Shown here one piece after another: positions 53,153 through 62,597 of a stretch of DNA of 64,000 nucleotides. Where the stretch lies: the NCBI RefSeq assembly GCF_047237965.1, contig NZ_JBDFLX010000003.1:62001-126000 (forward strand), read 5' to 3'. The DNA is from Noviherbaspirillum_A sp047237965 (GTDB taxonomy: Bacteria > Pseudomonadota > Gammaproteobacteria > Burkholderiales > Burkholderiaceae_D). A program made the position numbers and the translations under genes. The notes beneath the pieces are model-generated. The model did no database searches. It was not told the DNA's origin and was given only the letters and a program-made list of their open reading frames with translations. Position 1 is the first letter of the stretch, and each line of letters opens with the position of its first letter.

Positions 53153-53945
53153 GTTGCCTCCTGCCTGTTAGACCTTCGATGGTTTCGCGCTGCGCGCGCT
53201 CCTTCTCCGACTCGTACCGGAAAGGAGAGGCTCGCGGCTGCACAGCTCCTGCCACATTCATCGATGCTTTTTCTCTGGCCCAGCGCTCAAGGATCTTCAA
53301 CACATAGCCCACGCCAATACTTTCGTTAGGCTTTGATCGCTTTGCTTCACCGCATGCAGCGGCGACGGTCTCGGGCGTGATGCCTTGCGAGGCAAGGGCA
53401 ATAAGCCGTGGGTCTGCAGGCTGCGCCGGTATGCCGGCTGTTCTCATGACAACGCTCAAATCGGCTGGTGTCACAGCGCGCGCGCCTACTTCGATGTCTT
53501 GACGCTGGCGGTGATCCTGCTGGGGGTTCGGAGAATCAGGAATCAGGGAATCTGGAATCGGAGAATCAGCCGGATTAGCATTATGGGACCACGGTTCTTG
53601 CCCGGTGCCGGCACCGGACAAGGCTGGTGCCGGTATGGCGCTCTGCTTTTCATCTTTGTGTGGGTGTTGGTGTTTATCGAATGCAAGAATCTGAATATAC
53701 CTAGCGTCACCATTTTTGTAGCGCAATAGGAACCCAGAAGATTCCAGATCATCCAGCGCGCCGTCTATATCAACGTTGTCTGCTGGAAAGACTGCCATCT
53801 TGATGCGCTTGGGGCGATCCTCCAGACGGCCGGCACGATCGGCGACAGTCCACAGGCCAATGAAGAGCAGCCTGGTCGAGAACGGGAGCCCAACGAGTTC
53901 CTCATTTACAAAAAATCCAGGTTTGATATTTCGTGCGCGGGCCAT
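53091..53945 (-). CDS. Phage replication protein O-like / DnaD-like initiator (284 aa)
   Basis: ATG 53945 follows GAGGAG. The N-terminal 100 residues, starting MARARNIKPGFFVNEELVGL and with LLFIGLWTVADRAGRLEDRP and YIQILAFDKHQHPHKDE, are the winged-helix domain typical of phage replisome organisers. A Pro/Asp linker follows (110-150) and then a helical domain (LIALASQGITPETVAAACGE) ending in a basic tail. It would open the origin and recruit the P-like partner encoded downstream. No replication origin repeats were recognised within the gene. Confidence 0.7.
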   Translation of the reverse strand: MARARNIKPGFFVNEELVGLPFSTRLLFIGLWTVADRAGRLEDRPKRIKMAVFPADNVDIDGALDDLESSGFLLRYKNGDARYIQILAFDKHQHPHKDEKQSAIPAPALSGAGTGQEPWSHNANPADSPIPDSLIPDSPNPQQDHRQRQDIEVGARAVTPADLSVVMRTAGIPAQPADPRLIALASQGITPETVAAACGEAKRSKPNESIGVGYVLKILERWAREKASMNVAGAVQPRASPFRYESEKERAQRETIEGLTGRRQHEQRSEFIYITSAARPIALG

Positions 53946-54827
53946 GGCTATACTCCTCTGGAAGCTTTAAGGAGCTCACGCCGCGATCCGCATCTTGTTC
54001 CGGTTCTTGGCGCCGTTCCCGGCAACCCCCGAAAGCTGTCGGTTATTGCGAGCGTCATTCGGACTGCCCTCACATTAGGGGGTAGTCGTCGGTTCATTAC
54101 ATGATTTCCAATCGAAAAACTCATTCCTAACCTCTTTGTCAGTAAAGTTATTTCACGTCTGCACTGGCAGTCGCCTTGGCGGGGTGGTTTCAACAGAGAC
54201 CAGCACCAGCACAAGCCCAACGATTGTGGCAGTACCCCGGCAACGAACTGCAGCGAATGCGGCAGAGAAATTCAACACATTCGCTGGTCTTCAGGCTTTG
54301 GGGGTATCCAACTTCCGACAGAAGCCAAAAGCGTCAGTCGTAAGTCAGTTCTGGGGAGTCACGAGTGCGAAATGAGAAGATCTATAGAACATCCATTACC
54401 TTGCCGCTCAGTTCGATGCTGGTCGACAAGGGTTATACTTTGTAACACTGTAGGGCACGCATATCGTGGCTTCCAAGGGTCCATACAATCCGTAGCGCCG
54501 CCAAAAACAGCGTCACTATCGGAAGAAAGCACGTCATGACGCCTACAAGAGTGAGTTCATTAGTAAGCGCCTAGCGAACTCACCTTGTGACAGGTGGGCA
54601 TATAGGGATGACCGTGTCCCTCTATGTTGAAGGGCGAACCGATCCGAACGACAAAAGAGTTGGAAGCGGGCCTGTCATCGCTGGATACCTGTGCTATTTC
54701 CTTAATACTGCCCGCTAGATGTGTTTTGCAATTCGAGTAGTAGAACGGCTGCTATGGGCGATGACCGTCGTTTAGCATCAACATGCGCTGACAAAGAGTC
54801 AAAATTCTCTTAAAAGCGGCGGTTCTA
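53946..54827. other. Intergenic region without a supported gene
   Basis: About 880 bases upstream of the O-like gene. Short frames exist on both strands, none with a start signal or recognisable product. The minus strand near 54000 encodes a short tail ending KNRNKMRIAA, possibly the end of a lost phage gene. Confidence 0.35.
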
Positions 54828-55479
54828 TCAGCGAATTTTTGGTTTGGGTCGATTTTTCCATTCTTCGAAATCAAACCCTTGTCTCTCGGTAGGGTGCGGA
54901 TAAGCCGCGTCAGGATCTCTTCCGTCTATCTCTTCTATTGGAATTATGTCGTCCAGTGCTTTGCTTGCGATGAGCTTTGACATCTGATCAGGAGAAAGCG
55001 CTTCCAGAAAGCGCCGGAGTACCTCTGGATCAGGAATGAGCCCACTATTCAAACCTCCGGACGCCGTTTCACTCAACCTTTCCTTTTTCTCCTGAGAGTT
55101 TTCCGTTGTGGCCTGCTGTACGAATGCAATACATACCCCCGTCGGGTCGATGATCGAAAATTCCCGTGTTCCCCCAAGGTCGCGAGCCCAATAATCCATT
55201 GGGGTGCACGCAACCGTTCTCCTGGCAACGTCGATATAACGTATCGATCCGCTCGACCACAATACGCAGGCTGGTCCAATCGGCAAGATTCTTGTCTTGG
55301 TTGTCGAACAGATGCAATCTCACGCCGTTGCAGCCGAGAATTGCAAACTGTGCGGGGTCGGCGTCACGGTAAGTTAGTTCAAATCCAAGGGCGTTTCGGT
55401 AGAAGGCGATGCCTTCTTCGACATCGCGAGCAGGGATCAGAGGCGAGACATTCCAGAAATTAGTAGCTATAGATTGCAT
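54828..55479 (-). pseudogene. VOC-family (glyoxalase/bleomycin-resistance-like) gene with a one-base frameshift
   Basis: The first frame, from ATG 55479, encodes a typical VOC start (NFWNVSPLIPARDVEEGIAF, RNALGFEL, GVRLHLFDN) up to HPNGLLGSRPWG. The next frame continues TREFSIIDPTGVCIAFVQ, the usual next strand. Removing one G from the five-G run (C5 at 55171-55175 on the + strand) restores SRPWGTREFSIIDP and one frame of about 216 codons. The C-terminal 90 residues are an acidic/helical extension not typical of VOC proteins. Real loss of function or a homopolymer sequencing error are both possible. Confidence 0.8.
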
Positions 55480-56285
55480 CTGGGCTCCATGCTGAGTCTA
55501 ACAGGTGGCAACGACCCAGCCACGTTACCTGACACTTAATAGGTGATCAATAACATCGCGGTGCCGCCGCGTCATGAAATACATAAACCCGCCAACCACT
55601 CTTTCAGGAGAGAAAGCTCCGTTTCGGGGTCGCTTGTTGGCGTCCGCCAACAAGCTGCCAACGTCTGCTTTCATGGTTCGTCAAAATAGACTGTAAGCGG
55701 ACATTTCTCTACGTCAATCAAAGGCGCATGTCGGCTAAAGGCGGTCATTCCACGAGACGAAGGAGAACAGCTCCTTGGCAACGGCAACCTGCCATCGAAC
55801 CAGCCGTTGTGATGGAGGCGGCGTCCACCAATTAAGTCGATCAGATTGTTTCAGGAAGTTTTAAGTACTCGAACAAAGCATATAAAAATCAATAACTTGG
55901 TTCTATTTTCTGTTTCTGCCCGTTTCAGATGTTTATCTGAATCCCGCTCAATGTGGTGGGGTAGAATGGAGGGGTAACCAATTGGGTGGAGGGGGCCATA
56001 AAATCGGCGACACCGCCTCGGTTGTCTGGAAAGTAGAGGACATCCGTAAACTGATCACGGAGGTCGCTTCCTGACCACCCCGTCTACTGGCTTTGATCGG
56101 TTTGATGAAGCCGGTAAAGCGCAGCAAGAGTATTGCAAAAGGTGCAGAAAGCGAACCTCGTGTTCTGCTTCGAGAGGATAGAAAGCCCCTGCTGGCTACA
56201 ACTTATTCCGCGGCAAAACTACTCCGAGACGCAAGGCAGTCAACTCAAGATGGTGTTCAGGCATTTAACAACGGATGGTGCCGCA
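55480..56285. other. Intergenic region with eroded repeats
   Basis: It contains AAGCGGACATTTCT and TCGGCTAAAGGCGGTCATTC blocks (about 55695-55750) of a kind often seen as intergenic debris in proteobacteria. Near 55990-56070 the + strand reads GHKIGDTASVVWKVEDIRKL with a stop after EVAS, a gene tail without a body. No intact gene. Confidence 0.35.
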
Positions 56286-58745
56286 TTATAGGTCGTCGAT
56301 AGCTGTAGTTATTTTTGCATGCCGCTCTGATTTTGCCACGATTGGGAAAGAAAGGGTTTTCATTGGCAGTAGAACACTTTCGAAAATCTCCCTACGAAGT
56401 GGGTTTTTAAGGCGACCGGCGATTGCCTTAGCAGGAATTCTAATTGGACGAAATGAATTATTTCTAAAGAGCAAACTTTTCTCAGCGTCGTTCTCTAAAG
56501 TGGTGCGTAAAAACTCGTCGTCAAGAAACTTCGATTCGCTCGTCAAATATACAGATAAACTCGAAAAGGCAGCAATTATATCGATCTCAATATCGACTCC
56601 AGTTCCTATGTCGCGATATTTTTTAAACGATCTTTGAATCAACTTCTCGATAGGTCCAAACCGTTTTTGTTCGATTAAAATCGAGTTGTCACCTTCCCGT
56701 AATTGTGAACAATGGGTAAGAAGGCGAACAAAGGAGGCCGTTATAAGCCATTCGTAAGCGTTTCGAATAACGTCTTTATCGTCTTTTTCGTGCAATGAAG
56801 TGGCTACTTCAGCTAGACAAAACGCAGCTACCGCTGCCGAAACTTCACCGCCCATTGCGACGATTTTTCCAAGTTTTGTGAATCTTTCAGACAACTCTGC
56901 TGAAGTGAGTAAAGTGTCCCGCGCATCAATCATGCCAATAATTAATGTTTCTGCTGGACTTATAGTCGCGTAATTTTCATTGGCCAGAGCGCGGTCTGAA
57001 ATAGTGGAATTAGACTGGTAATATCGGACATACCCAAAAGATAATGGCCCCGCGCAAGCAACTAGCGTCTCGAACCAATCCAGCATTACGTCTGCCTGAC
57101 CAGGAGCTTCCTGTAAAAAGTTCGTGATATCCGAAGTTAATGTCTTACTTAGAACGACGTGCTGTTCTGCTGAAATTTTTACTTTGCGTAGTCGCTCAGC
57201 AACAAGGAATTCCAGAAACGACCGGTGTGCAAAGTAAAGAATCCCCGTTTCCTTTTCTTCCGTCAACGTAGATACGATATATTCGTTTAATTTTGTATCG
57301 AGATTCGTCGCCCCACCGTTTGGGAGGCCTTGTAACAAGTCAGTGGGGACATCGTGTCGGTTGAAGTGACCTTGACTTTCTCTTCGTGTCCACATCCACC
57401 ACGTTAGCTCCCGCTGAAAAGTAAGCCGATCCTCTGTCGAAATTAATTTTCTTACACGCTTTTCACTGTCACGTTCTACCAGTTGTCGAATAAACTGCTC
57501 ATACAATGTGTAAGCCGTAAAACCCCTGAGATCAAAGGCAGGATCTGCGGCGAGGTCAGCTACTATCCTTGCTTGCACCGGGCGCCGTAAAAGTTCAAAG
57601 GCGATTTGGTCTTTTATTTCAGTGACTCGGGAGTTAACAAAATCTTCCAGGGCGAGTGAAGAGTTCGCGACTCTATATTGTAAGTAGGAACGTAAAAATT
57701 TATCTACTTCAGTGGAATCAAAGAATGCTATTTGCTCTTCGGACCACGGTGGGAAAGCTGGATCATTGTGAATTTGAGCCCCGACCATTCTTTGGCCTCG
57801 AAAAACTAAGGTTCTTGCTTCAGACGGGAGAGCATTTGGTCGACCAAGTAACAATACTTTAGCATTTGGGCCGCGAAGGCGATTGAACTCTCTAAAATTA
57901 TTGTAAAAATCGGTTGAGGACATCGCATGTTTCATCTCGTCGAAGCCGTCTAATACGATTAACAGACGACCAGCTCTATTGAGGTGCATCAGCGTCTCAA
58001 ATCTATAGCCTTCAGTGTGCTGCCTTGCTGTAAATTCTTTGCCAAATAAACCTTCAAGCGATGTCTCGTGCACCTCTTGCCCAAGGCGGAGGAGAATAGG
58101 AATTCGTTCACCCGGATCTGCTAGATGCCTATTTGCCTGTTCCGAAATAGTCTGAAGGGCTAAGCTTGTTTTTCCTTTGCCGTACCCGCCGAGCACCGCA
58201 AGGGAATCTCCAGTTGGGTTTTCTATCCAGTTTCGAATTACTTTTTGCGCTGAAAGCGCATGACCATCGAAACGAGCGGCAATGTAGTAATTTTCTATTT
58301 CTTGAGCTTTAAACTCGCTAGCCAATTTCTTTATGTACAGATGTAGACCAAGAAGGTCTTCTTCTAAATGCTCATACGTTTGAAATCTTAGCTGCGGAAT
58401 GGTATCGACATATTGTTGCGCGGCGGAGTTTAATGGGTGTCTAGCTACAATAATAACTTCTTGAATATCACTTGGAACTAGTGGGCCATAATCACTCCAG
58501 ATTTCAGTTCTGATCATATCTTTTGTGAGGGGCTTACTATATTCTTTACATTCCACTCCAACCTTAATTGTTTTTCCGTAATTACGGTAGCTAAAGACTA
58601 TATCAACGTTTTTATGTGCGATACGTACTTCCGTGGCAACATCTTGGTATTTTGTCCGAAGTAGATCTGCCACTGCATCTCTAAATTTATTGCCTTTAGT
58701 AACGGTGGATTGTTCGCCCGTTTTACTAAAATTCTTCTCAGCCAT
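56286..58745 (-). CDS. PD-(D/E)xK nuclease-NACHT NTPase, defence protein (819 aa)
   Basis: Residues 1-135 form a restriction-endonuclease-like domain (Asp48 in VDIVFSY, Glu65-x-Lys67 in VGVECKEY). A NACHT/STAND NTPase follows: Walker A GGYGKGKT (186-193), Walker B LLIVLDGFDE (261-270), and FLEFLVAERL, a typical winged-helix block, near 515. The C-terminal 300 residues are helical and probably sense the trigger. This layout matches bacterial NACHT/Avs-type antiphage proteins in which nuclease activity is released on recognition of a phage component. It stands alone, transcribed in the same direction as the Septu-like operon upstream, and is AT-richer than the first half of the window. Exact clade is not assignable by eye. 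Confidence 0.85.
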   Translation of the reverse strand: MAEKNFSKTGEQSTVTKGNKFRDAVADLLRTKYQDVATEVRIAHKNVDIVFSYRNYGKTIKVGVECKEYSKPLTKDMIRTEIWSDYGPLVPSDIQEVIIVARHPLNSAAQQYVDTIPQLRFQTYEHLEEDLLGLHLYIKKLASEFKAQEIENYYIAARFDGHALSAQKVIRNWIENPTGDSLAVLGGYGKGKTSLALQTISEQANRHLADPGERIPILLRLGQEVHETSLEGLFGKEFTARQHTEGYRFETLMHLNRAGRLLIVLDGFDEMKHAMSSTDFYNNFREFNRLRGPNAKVLLLGRPNALPSEARTLVFRGQRMVGAQIHNDPAFPPWSEEQIAFFDSTEVDKFLRSYLQYRVANSSLALEDFVNSRVTEIKDQIAFELLRRPVQARIVADLAADPAFDLRGFTAYTLYEQFIRQLVERDSEKRVRKLISTEDRLTFQRELTWWMWTRRESQGHFNRHDVPTDLLQGLPNGGATNLDTKLNEYIVSTLTEEKETGILYFAHRSFLEFLVAERLRKVKISAEQHVVLSKTLTSDITNFLQEAPGQADVMLDWFETLVACAGPLSFGYVRYYQSNSTISDRALANENYATISPAETLIIGMIDARDTLLTSAELSERFTKLGKIVAMGGEVSAAVAAFCLAEVATSLHEKDDKDVIRNAYEWLITASFVRLLTHCSQLREGDNSILIEQKRFGPIEKLIQRSFKKYRDIGTGVDIEIDIIAAFSSLSVYLTSESKFLDDEFLRTTLENDAEKSLLFRNNSFRPIRIPAKAIAGRLKNPLRREIFESVLLPMKTLSFPIVAKSERHAKITTAIDDL

Positions 58746-58951
58746 AGTGCAGCCCTTGTTTCAGTCTAATTATTTAAAATAAAAGAGGCAGAATTTTTGC
58801 TTTCTGGAACTCTGTTGCGATTTATAGTTGCCTGGCTGAGGTGTTCACATCTTAGCCAAGGCAATCGAGTTTCTCGTAGAGTCGCTGAGAACAGAGATAT
58901 TTTTGGCCCTAAGTGCAGCCGCAGCAGAGCCGATCGAGGAAATTGACGACG
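58746..58951. other. Short intergenic region between divergent genes
   Basis: About 200 bases holding the presumed promoter of the NACHT gene (minus strand) and of the small + strand gene at 58952. No repeats or RNA gene were seen. Confidence 0.3.
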
Positions 58952-59167
58952 ATGAATAATACCCAAGTGACTTTGGAGCCGCTAGAGCAATCGGTAAAAC
59001 GAGCAGCGGTGTTTCTGGCCGTGCCGCATGAATCTGAGGAGGACCGTGCTACCGCGTTATCGCGATCGGCCGAGCTCTTGTTAGCGGCTATCGAGCCGGC
59101 AGTCCGTGCTGGGCGCGATGACATAGCGCTTGCTACCCATGAGTTGTACCTAGCCGTAATCCGATAG
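58952..59167 (+). CDS. Small hypothetical protein (71 aa)
   Basis: ATG 58952 follows GAGGAAATT; an upstream in-frame ATG is less likely. The product begins MNNTQVTLEPLEQSVKRAAV and is Ala/Glu/Leu-rich and helical, with a probable helical hairpin. It runs opposite to the genes on both sides and lies between the NACHT gene and the GIY-YIG gene. A regulatory or inhibitor role in the defence island is possible but unsupported. Confidence 0.45.
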   Translation: MNNTQVTLEPLEQSVKRAAVFLAVPHESEEDRATALSRSAELLLAAIEPAVRAGRDDIALATHELYLAVIR

Positions 59168-59229
59168 TTAAGCAGTTCACTATCGCACCGCAGTGTTGGC
59201 ACCTTTGGTATAACGGCGCGGGTCTCAGG

Positions 59230-60075
59230 CTAGCCCATCCCCTGCTTGTCGCGCAAGGTCTTATTGCCGCCAGCGACCCAGCGGCCTGTGCCATCGAGCA
59301 GGATGAAAGACTGATGCCGTAGCGATCCGAAACGAAAGCCGGTGGCTGTGTCGAGTAAACGCCCCCGTAGGTCCCACGCGTCTAAGTCTTGCAGTTTCTT
59401 AGCGTGGGGTACTGTTAGCAGGCCGTCCGGCTCGCGCCCGTCCACGGCAGCTTGCCAGCCATTCTTATCGATCACAAGGCTGCCAATGACAATGCGAAAA
59501 TTCCCCGTCCCGCCTAAGGCGACAAGTAACCCGGGGCTCTTTTCTGGATGCGGTATCCATTCGCGGGAGGCGCGTCCGTAGAGCTGCCACCAACGATCCA
59601 TGCGCTTCGCGATTTCTGCGTCGGTTGGCACATTGGTTAGAACGTCTCCCGACCTGCCGTCAGCCAAATCCTTGTCATTGATGATGACAAAGAGAATCCC
59701 GTTTGTACCGAGGCATATTCGGCGCAGCTCTGCGCCGCCTAGCTTTGGCTTGTCCATTCGTTCAACAAACTTTTGCGGCACGCCTAGTGGCCGGAAGCGC
59801 CAGCCGTTGTGCCCTTTGTTCTTATTTGTTAGGGTGCCGCTTGGCGATAGCGCAGAAATCAGCGCTGTCTCGACGGCCATTGCCGCCTGACGATCACCAA
59901 ACGGCCCGGCAATCTCCAGTGTGTAACCCTGCTTGAGCTTGCGGACAAGATCCGCGTTATGAGCGTTGACGCCCAAATGGGCAGAGGAGCGGCGGGCGTG
60001 CCGACCGTAGCCCACATAAATCGGCTTGCCTGATTTGTCACGGTAAAGATAGACGTAGTGTTCGTGCTGTTGCAT
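59230..60075 (-). CDS. GIY-YIG nuclease-domain protein, last gene of the Septu-like operon (281 aa)
   Basis: ATG 60075 starts MQQHEHYVYLYRDKSGKPIY. The N-terminal 80 residues have the GIY-YIG layout: YVYL (7-10), YVGYG (20-24), Arg28, and the metal-binding Glu69 in AVETALISAL. The C-terminal 180 residues are an unrecognised domain with WWQLYGRA and GFRFGSLRHQSFILLDGTG. It starts 69 bp after the HNH gene, on the same strand, so it is probably part of the operon. Standard Septu systems do not include such a gene; a second nuclease or a regulator is likely. Confidence 0.8.
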   Translation of the reverse strand: MQQHEHYVYLYRDKSGKPIYVGYGRHARRSSAHLGVNAHNADLVRKLKQGYTLEIAGPFGDRQAAMAVETALISALSPSGTLTNKNKGHNGWRFRPLGVPQKFVERMDKPKLGGAELRRICLGTNGILFVIINDKDLADGRSGDVLTNVPTDAEIAKRMDRWWQLYGRASREWIPHPEKSPGLLVALGGTGNFRIVIGSLVIDKNGWQAAVDGREPDGLLTVPHAKKLQDLDAWDLRGRLLDTATGFRFGSLRHQSFILLDGTGRWVAGGNKTLRDKQGMG

Positions 60076-60144
60076 GTTCTGGCAAAGTCTTATAGCTTTT
60101 TACTGGCGGGCTACGCCGGTCTCATCAACCTGGCCCAGCCGGCT

Positions 60145-61008
60145 TCAACGAACTAGATTGTGGTAACCGCCGTTCACATACCAGCCGTTTTCCGCCAGCG
60201 CCTCATATAGCGCAGCCTTCCAAGAGTTCTTCCGGTTTGTACGCTCTATTCGTGCCACAGTCGACAAATGAGCGTGTCTTAAATCCGGGCTTCTCAATTC
60301 TTCCAACAGATCCCCAAGGCCCGAAAGCTCAGTAGCCGCCTCAATGGCGAACCTGCGCGCAAGGTCAAAATAATGAAAATAGTTGGCGACGCGCTTCACT
60401 AAGTCGGCCGGCCAGGAATCAGGCGGCTGAACAAAATAGCGCACTGTCACGGGCGTTGATGAGAACACTTCCGCAAAAAGCCACGTGTCTGTCTCGACTA
60501 TCTTTTCCTCAAAGTACGGGTGAAGTGACTGGGTATATTGTGTTACTAACGAAGACCCCTTACCCTTGTTGCAATCCGCACACGCAGGCACCAAATTCGT
60601 GCTTAGCACTGAGAACGCAGGATAGCGAGCCTTTGAAAGAAAATGATCGAGCGTCGAGACCTGGCCGAATCCACAAAACGGGCATTTTCCCAGCGGGGCT
60701 AGCATCATTAGACTGTCGTAATACCTCCGCCCTGGCTTTTCTCGACCAACCATCTGCCTTGAATAGAGCTCTACAAACTCTTTCTTGGTTAGCCCCGCAA
60801 GCACCTCCTGCGTGTCGTTCCCCCAGGGGCTGGCGGCGAGCATAAATAACTGGTGGGTACCGCCGAAAAATTCGTATTTTTGGAAAGCGGTAATTATCTC
60901 GGCCCGACCTCGAATAAATCGCTCTGCCAGTTCGGAGTCGTCGATTTCACTTATGCAAGCATCGTACACTTCAGCGGAATCGACATTAAGTGGTTTAAGG
61001 CGCCTCAT
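60145..61008 (-). CDS. ptuB: Septu PtuB-like HNH endonuclease (287 aa)
   Basis: The start ATG overlaps the ATPase stop by four bases (ATGA), implying coupled expression. The HNH core is complete: CPFC (Cys109, Cys112), TLDHFLSKARYP with Asp121-His122, NLVPACADCNKGKG with Asn138, Cys143, Cys146 and Asn147. The D-H-(F/Y)-L-x-K and N-L-V-P-A-C pattern is that of PtuB-type nucleases of Septu and of retron-associated PtuAB modules. Helical extensions lie on both sides. With the ATPase it forms the defence complex expected to cut nucleic acid on phage sensing. Confidence 0.8.
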   Translation of the reverse strand: MRRLKPLNVDSAEVYDACISEIDDSELAERFIRGRAEIITAFQKYEFFGGTHQLFMLAASPWGNDTQEVLAGLTKKEFVELYSRQMVGREKPGRRYYDSLMMLAPLGKCPFCGFGQVSTLDHFLSKARYPAFSVLSTNLVPACADCNKGKGSSLVTQYTQSLHPYFEEKIVETDTWLFAEVFSSTPVTVRYFVQPPDSWPADLVKRVANYFHYFDLARRFAIEAATELSGLGDLLEELRSPDLRHAHLSTVARIERTNRKNSWKAALYEALAENGWYVNGGYHNLVR

Positions 61009-62573
61009 TGCCGACGTATTATTGCATCGTCGCGAATTCTGACTAGCGTTCGCAATATCGCTTGGGCCTCAAACCCCAGTTGACCCTTGTACTCTTTAAG
61101 AATGCTGTCAAACGTGCCGCCTTCATTGACTGCTTGTTGCAGCTCGTCGTGGAAGCCAGATTTTGTAACTTCCAATCCGAAGATTTCGCGTGTAAGCACT
61201 CCAACATTTTCCCCAAATGTTTCGCCTTCCGGACGGTCGGCTCTCCCCTGGGTACGCAAGCGCGTCAGTTTCCATACGCAGGACTTTGGCACTTCCTGAA
61301 CAACTACAGGGGAATGCGTTGCTATAATCGCCACGCCGTTACGATTATGCAATAGATCAGATAATGCTCGCGTGAAGGCTGAGAGGAGCGGCGGGTGCAG
61401 GTGGCTCTCAGGCTCATCCATCAATACCAGCGTCTTTTCTTCTACGGTATCGACCAGTTTGGTAATGGTCAACAGCACGATAGAGTGGCCGGAACTCATG
61501 CGATTGACCAACGCGCGAGCCGCCAGAATTGCGGCTTCGTTATCCATTTCAAGCAGTCGCCCGAGGGACATGTCAGCGAAATTGGTGTCCGACTCTAGGC
61601 GCGTAATAGCGGCAAGCCATCGGTCTCGCTTAGCTGGCTGGCTAAAGCAAGACTGCAGGCTTTCTATAAAGTCATTGGCCAAATCGGCATCCGTTTTTGG
61701 CGGTTGCGGAGTAAGTACCTTAGAACCAGATCGAGCCTGCTTCATGCCCACATAAAAATACGCGACGCCACGGCTGCGGTCCGGCTGATCCGCAGGCGGC
61801 ACAAAAGGGTCAAACGCGCTGAACGAGACTGAAACAACACTACTAAAATAATCATCAGGTAAAGGAACTGATCTTCCCCATTGGTTTATTTGAACGAAAC
61901 ACCATCGGGCATTGAGCGCATCTGCTTGTGGAAAAATAGCACTTACCATATTGTTAAGTAAAGTAGTCTTTCCAACACCATTCCGCCCTATCAGAACGTG
62001 AATATTGGTTGATGGTTTTGAGGCTGGATCGACCTGAAACTCTAAATTTACTGCGGCATGTCGTTCGTCGCCGGGATCGCGGTAACCAAATCGGAAGTCC
62101 GTTAGTACCACTTGTCCTGCGAGAACCCGCCGGAACTGACCATAGATGACAGATAGACTAACGCTCCTCATTAGCGAAGTACTGAATACGTCCTCGTTCT
62201 GCACCGCTTCTAGGACATCGTCGCTGGCGACGATGTCGCCGAGCGCACGTAGAACCTGGGCCTTTTCTTCAGGCGACAATTTTTCATGAATGCTACGATA
62301 GTAATCGACGTCCTGTCCAAGTGAAAACCAGCCGATCGGTAAATAGTCGAACAGCTTTGGAATAGCGTGCAAGGTCCAGCCGTGAGGCTGACCTCGATAC
62401 CCTATCTTGACGGTTCCGAGATCTATCCGCTTTCCTTCTGCGTCGAAGAAAACGACTTCGAACGTGGTTTTGAATGAATAGTCGTCCCAGTTGTCTGGAA
62501 CTAGCTGGACTAAATTTCTACTAGGGCCAGAGGCACGCGCCCCCCACTCGAGAACTTTGAAATTGATAGACAT
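61005..62573 (-). CDS. ptuA: Septu PtuA-like ABC-type ATPase (522 aa)
   Basis: Walker A is GRNGVGKT (197-204), the ABC signature region SSGHSIVLLTI lies near 360-370, Walker B/D-loop is TLVLMDEPESHLHPPL (381-396), and the switch His is in IIATHSP (416-422). The N-terminal 150 residues are beta-rich and variable. The AAA_15/21-type P-loop with H-loop and an adjacent HNH gene match Septu. No RT or ncRNA was found, so a retron variant is unlikely. ATG 62573 lies 24 bp after the TraB/GumN-like gene. Confidence 0.8.
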   Translation of the reverse strand: MSINFKVLEWGARASGPSRNLVQLVPDNWDDYSFKTTFEVVFFDAEGKRIDLGTVKIGYRGQPHGWTLHAIPKLFDYLPIGWFSLGQDVDYYRSIHEKLSPEEKAQVLRALGDIVASDDVLEAVQNEDVFSTSLMRSVSLSVIYGQFRRVLAGQVVLTDFRFGYRDPGDERHAAVNLEFQVDPASKPSTNIHVLIGRNGVGKTTLLNNMVSAIFPQADALNARWCFVQINQWGRSVPLPDDYFSSVVSVSFSAFDPFVPPADQPDRSRGVAYFYVGMKQARSGSKVLTPQPPKTDADLANDFIESLQSCFSQPAKRDRWLAAITRLESDTNFADMSLGRLLEMDNEAAILAARALVNRMSSGHSIVLLTITKLVDTVEEKTLVLMDEPESHLHPPLLSAFTRALSDLLHNRNGVAIIATHSPVVVQEVPKSCVWKLTRLRTQGRADRPEGETFGENVGVLTREIFGLEVTKSGFHDELQQAVNEGGTFDSILKEYKGQLGFEAQAILRTLVRIRDDAIIRRQ

Positions 62574-62597
62574 TGAAGTGCCGTACAGGCCTATAGA

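Noticed and set aside
59230..59300. GRWVAGG in the GIY-YIG protein as a relative of the GRWVR(R/K)G tail
   Set aside because: It is not at the extreme C-terminus, lacks the following hydrophobic LG ending, and the rest of the protein has no glycine-zipper or acidic helix. Judged coincidental.
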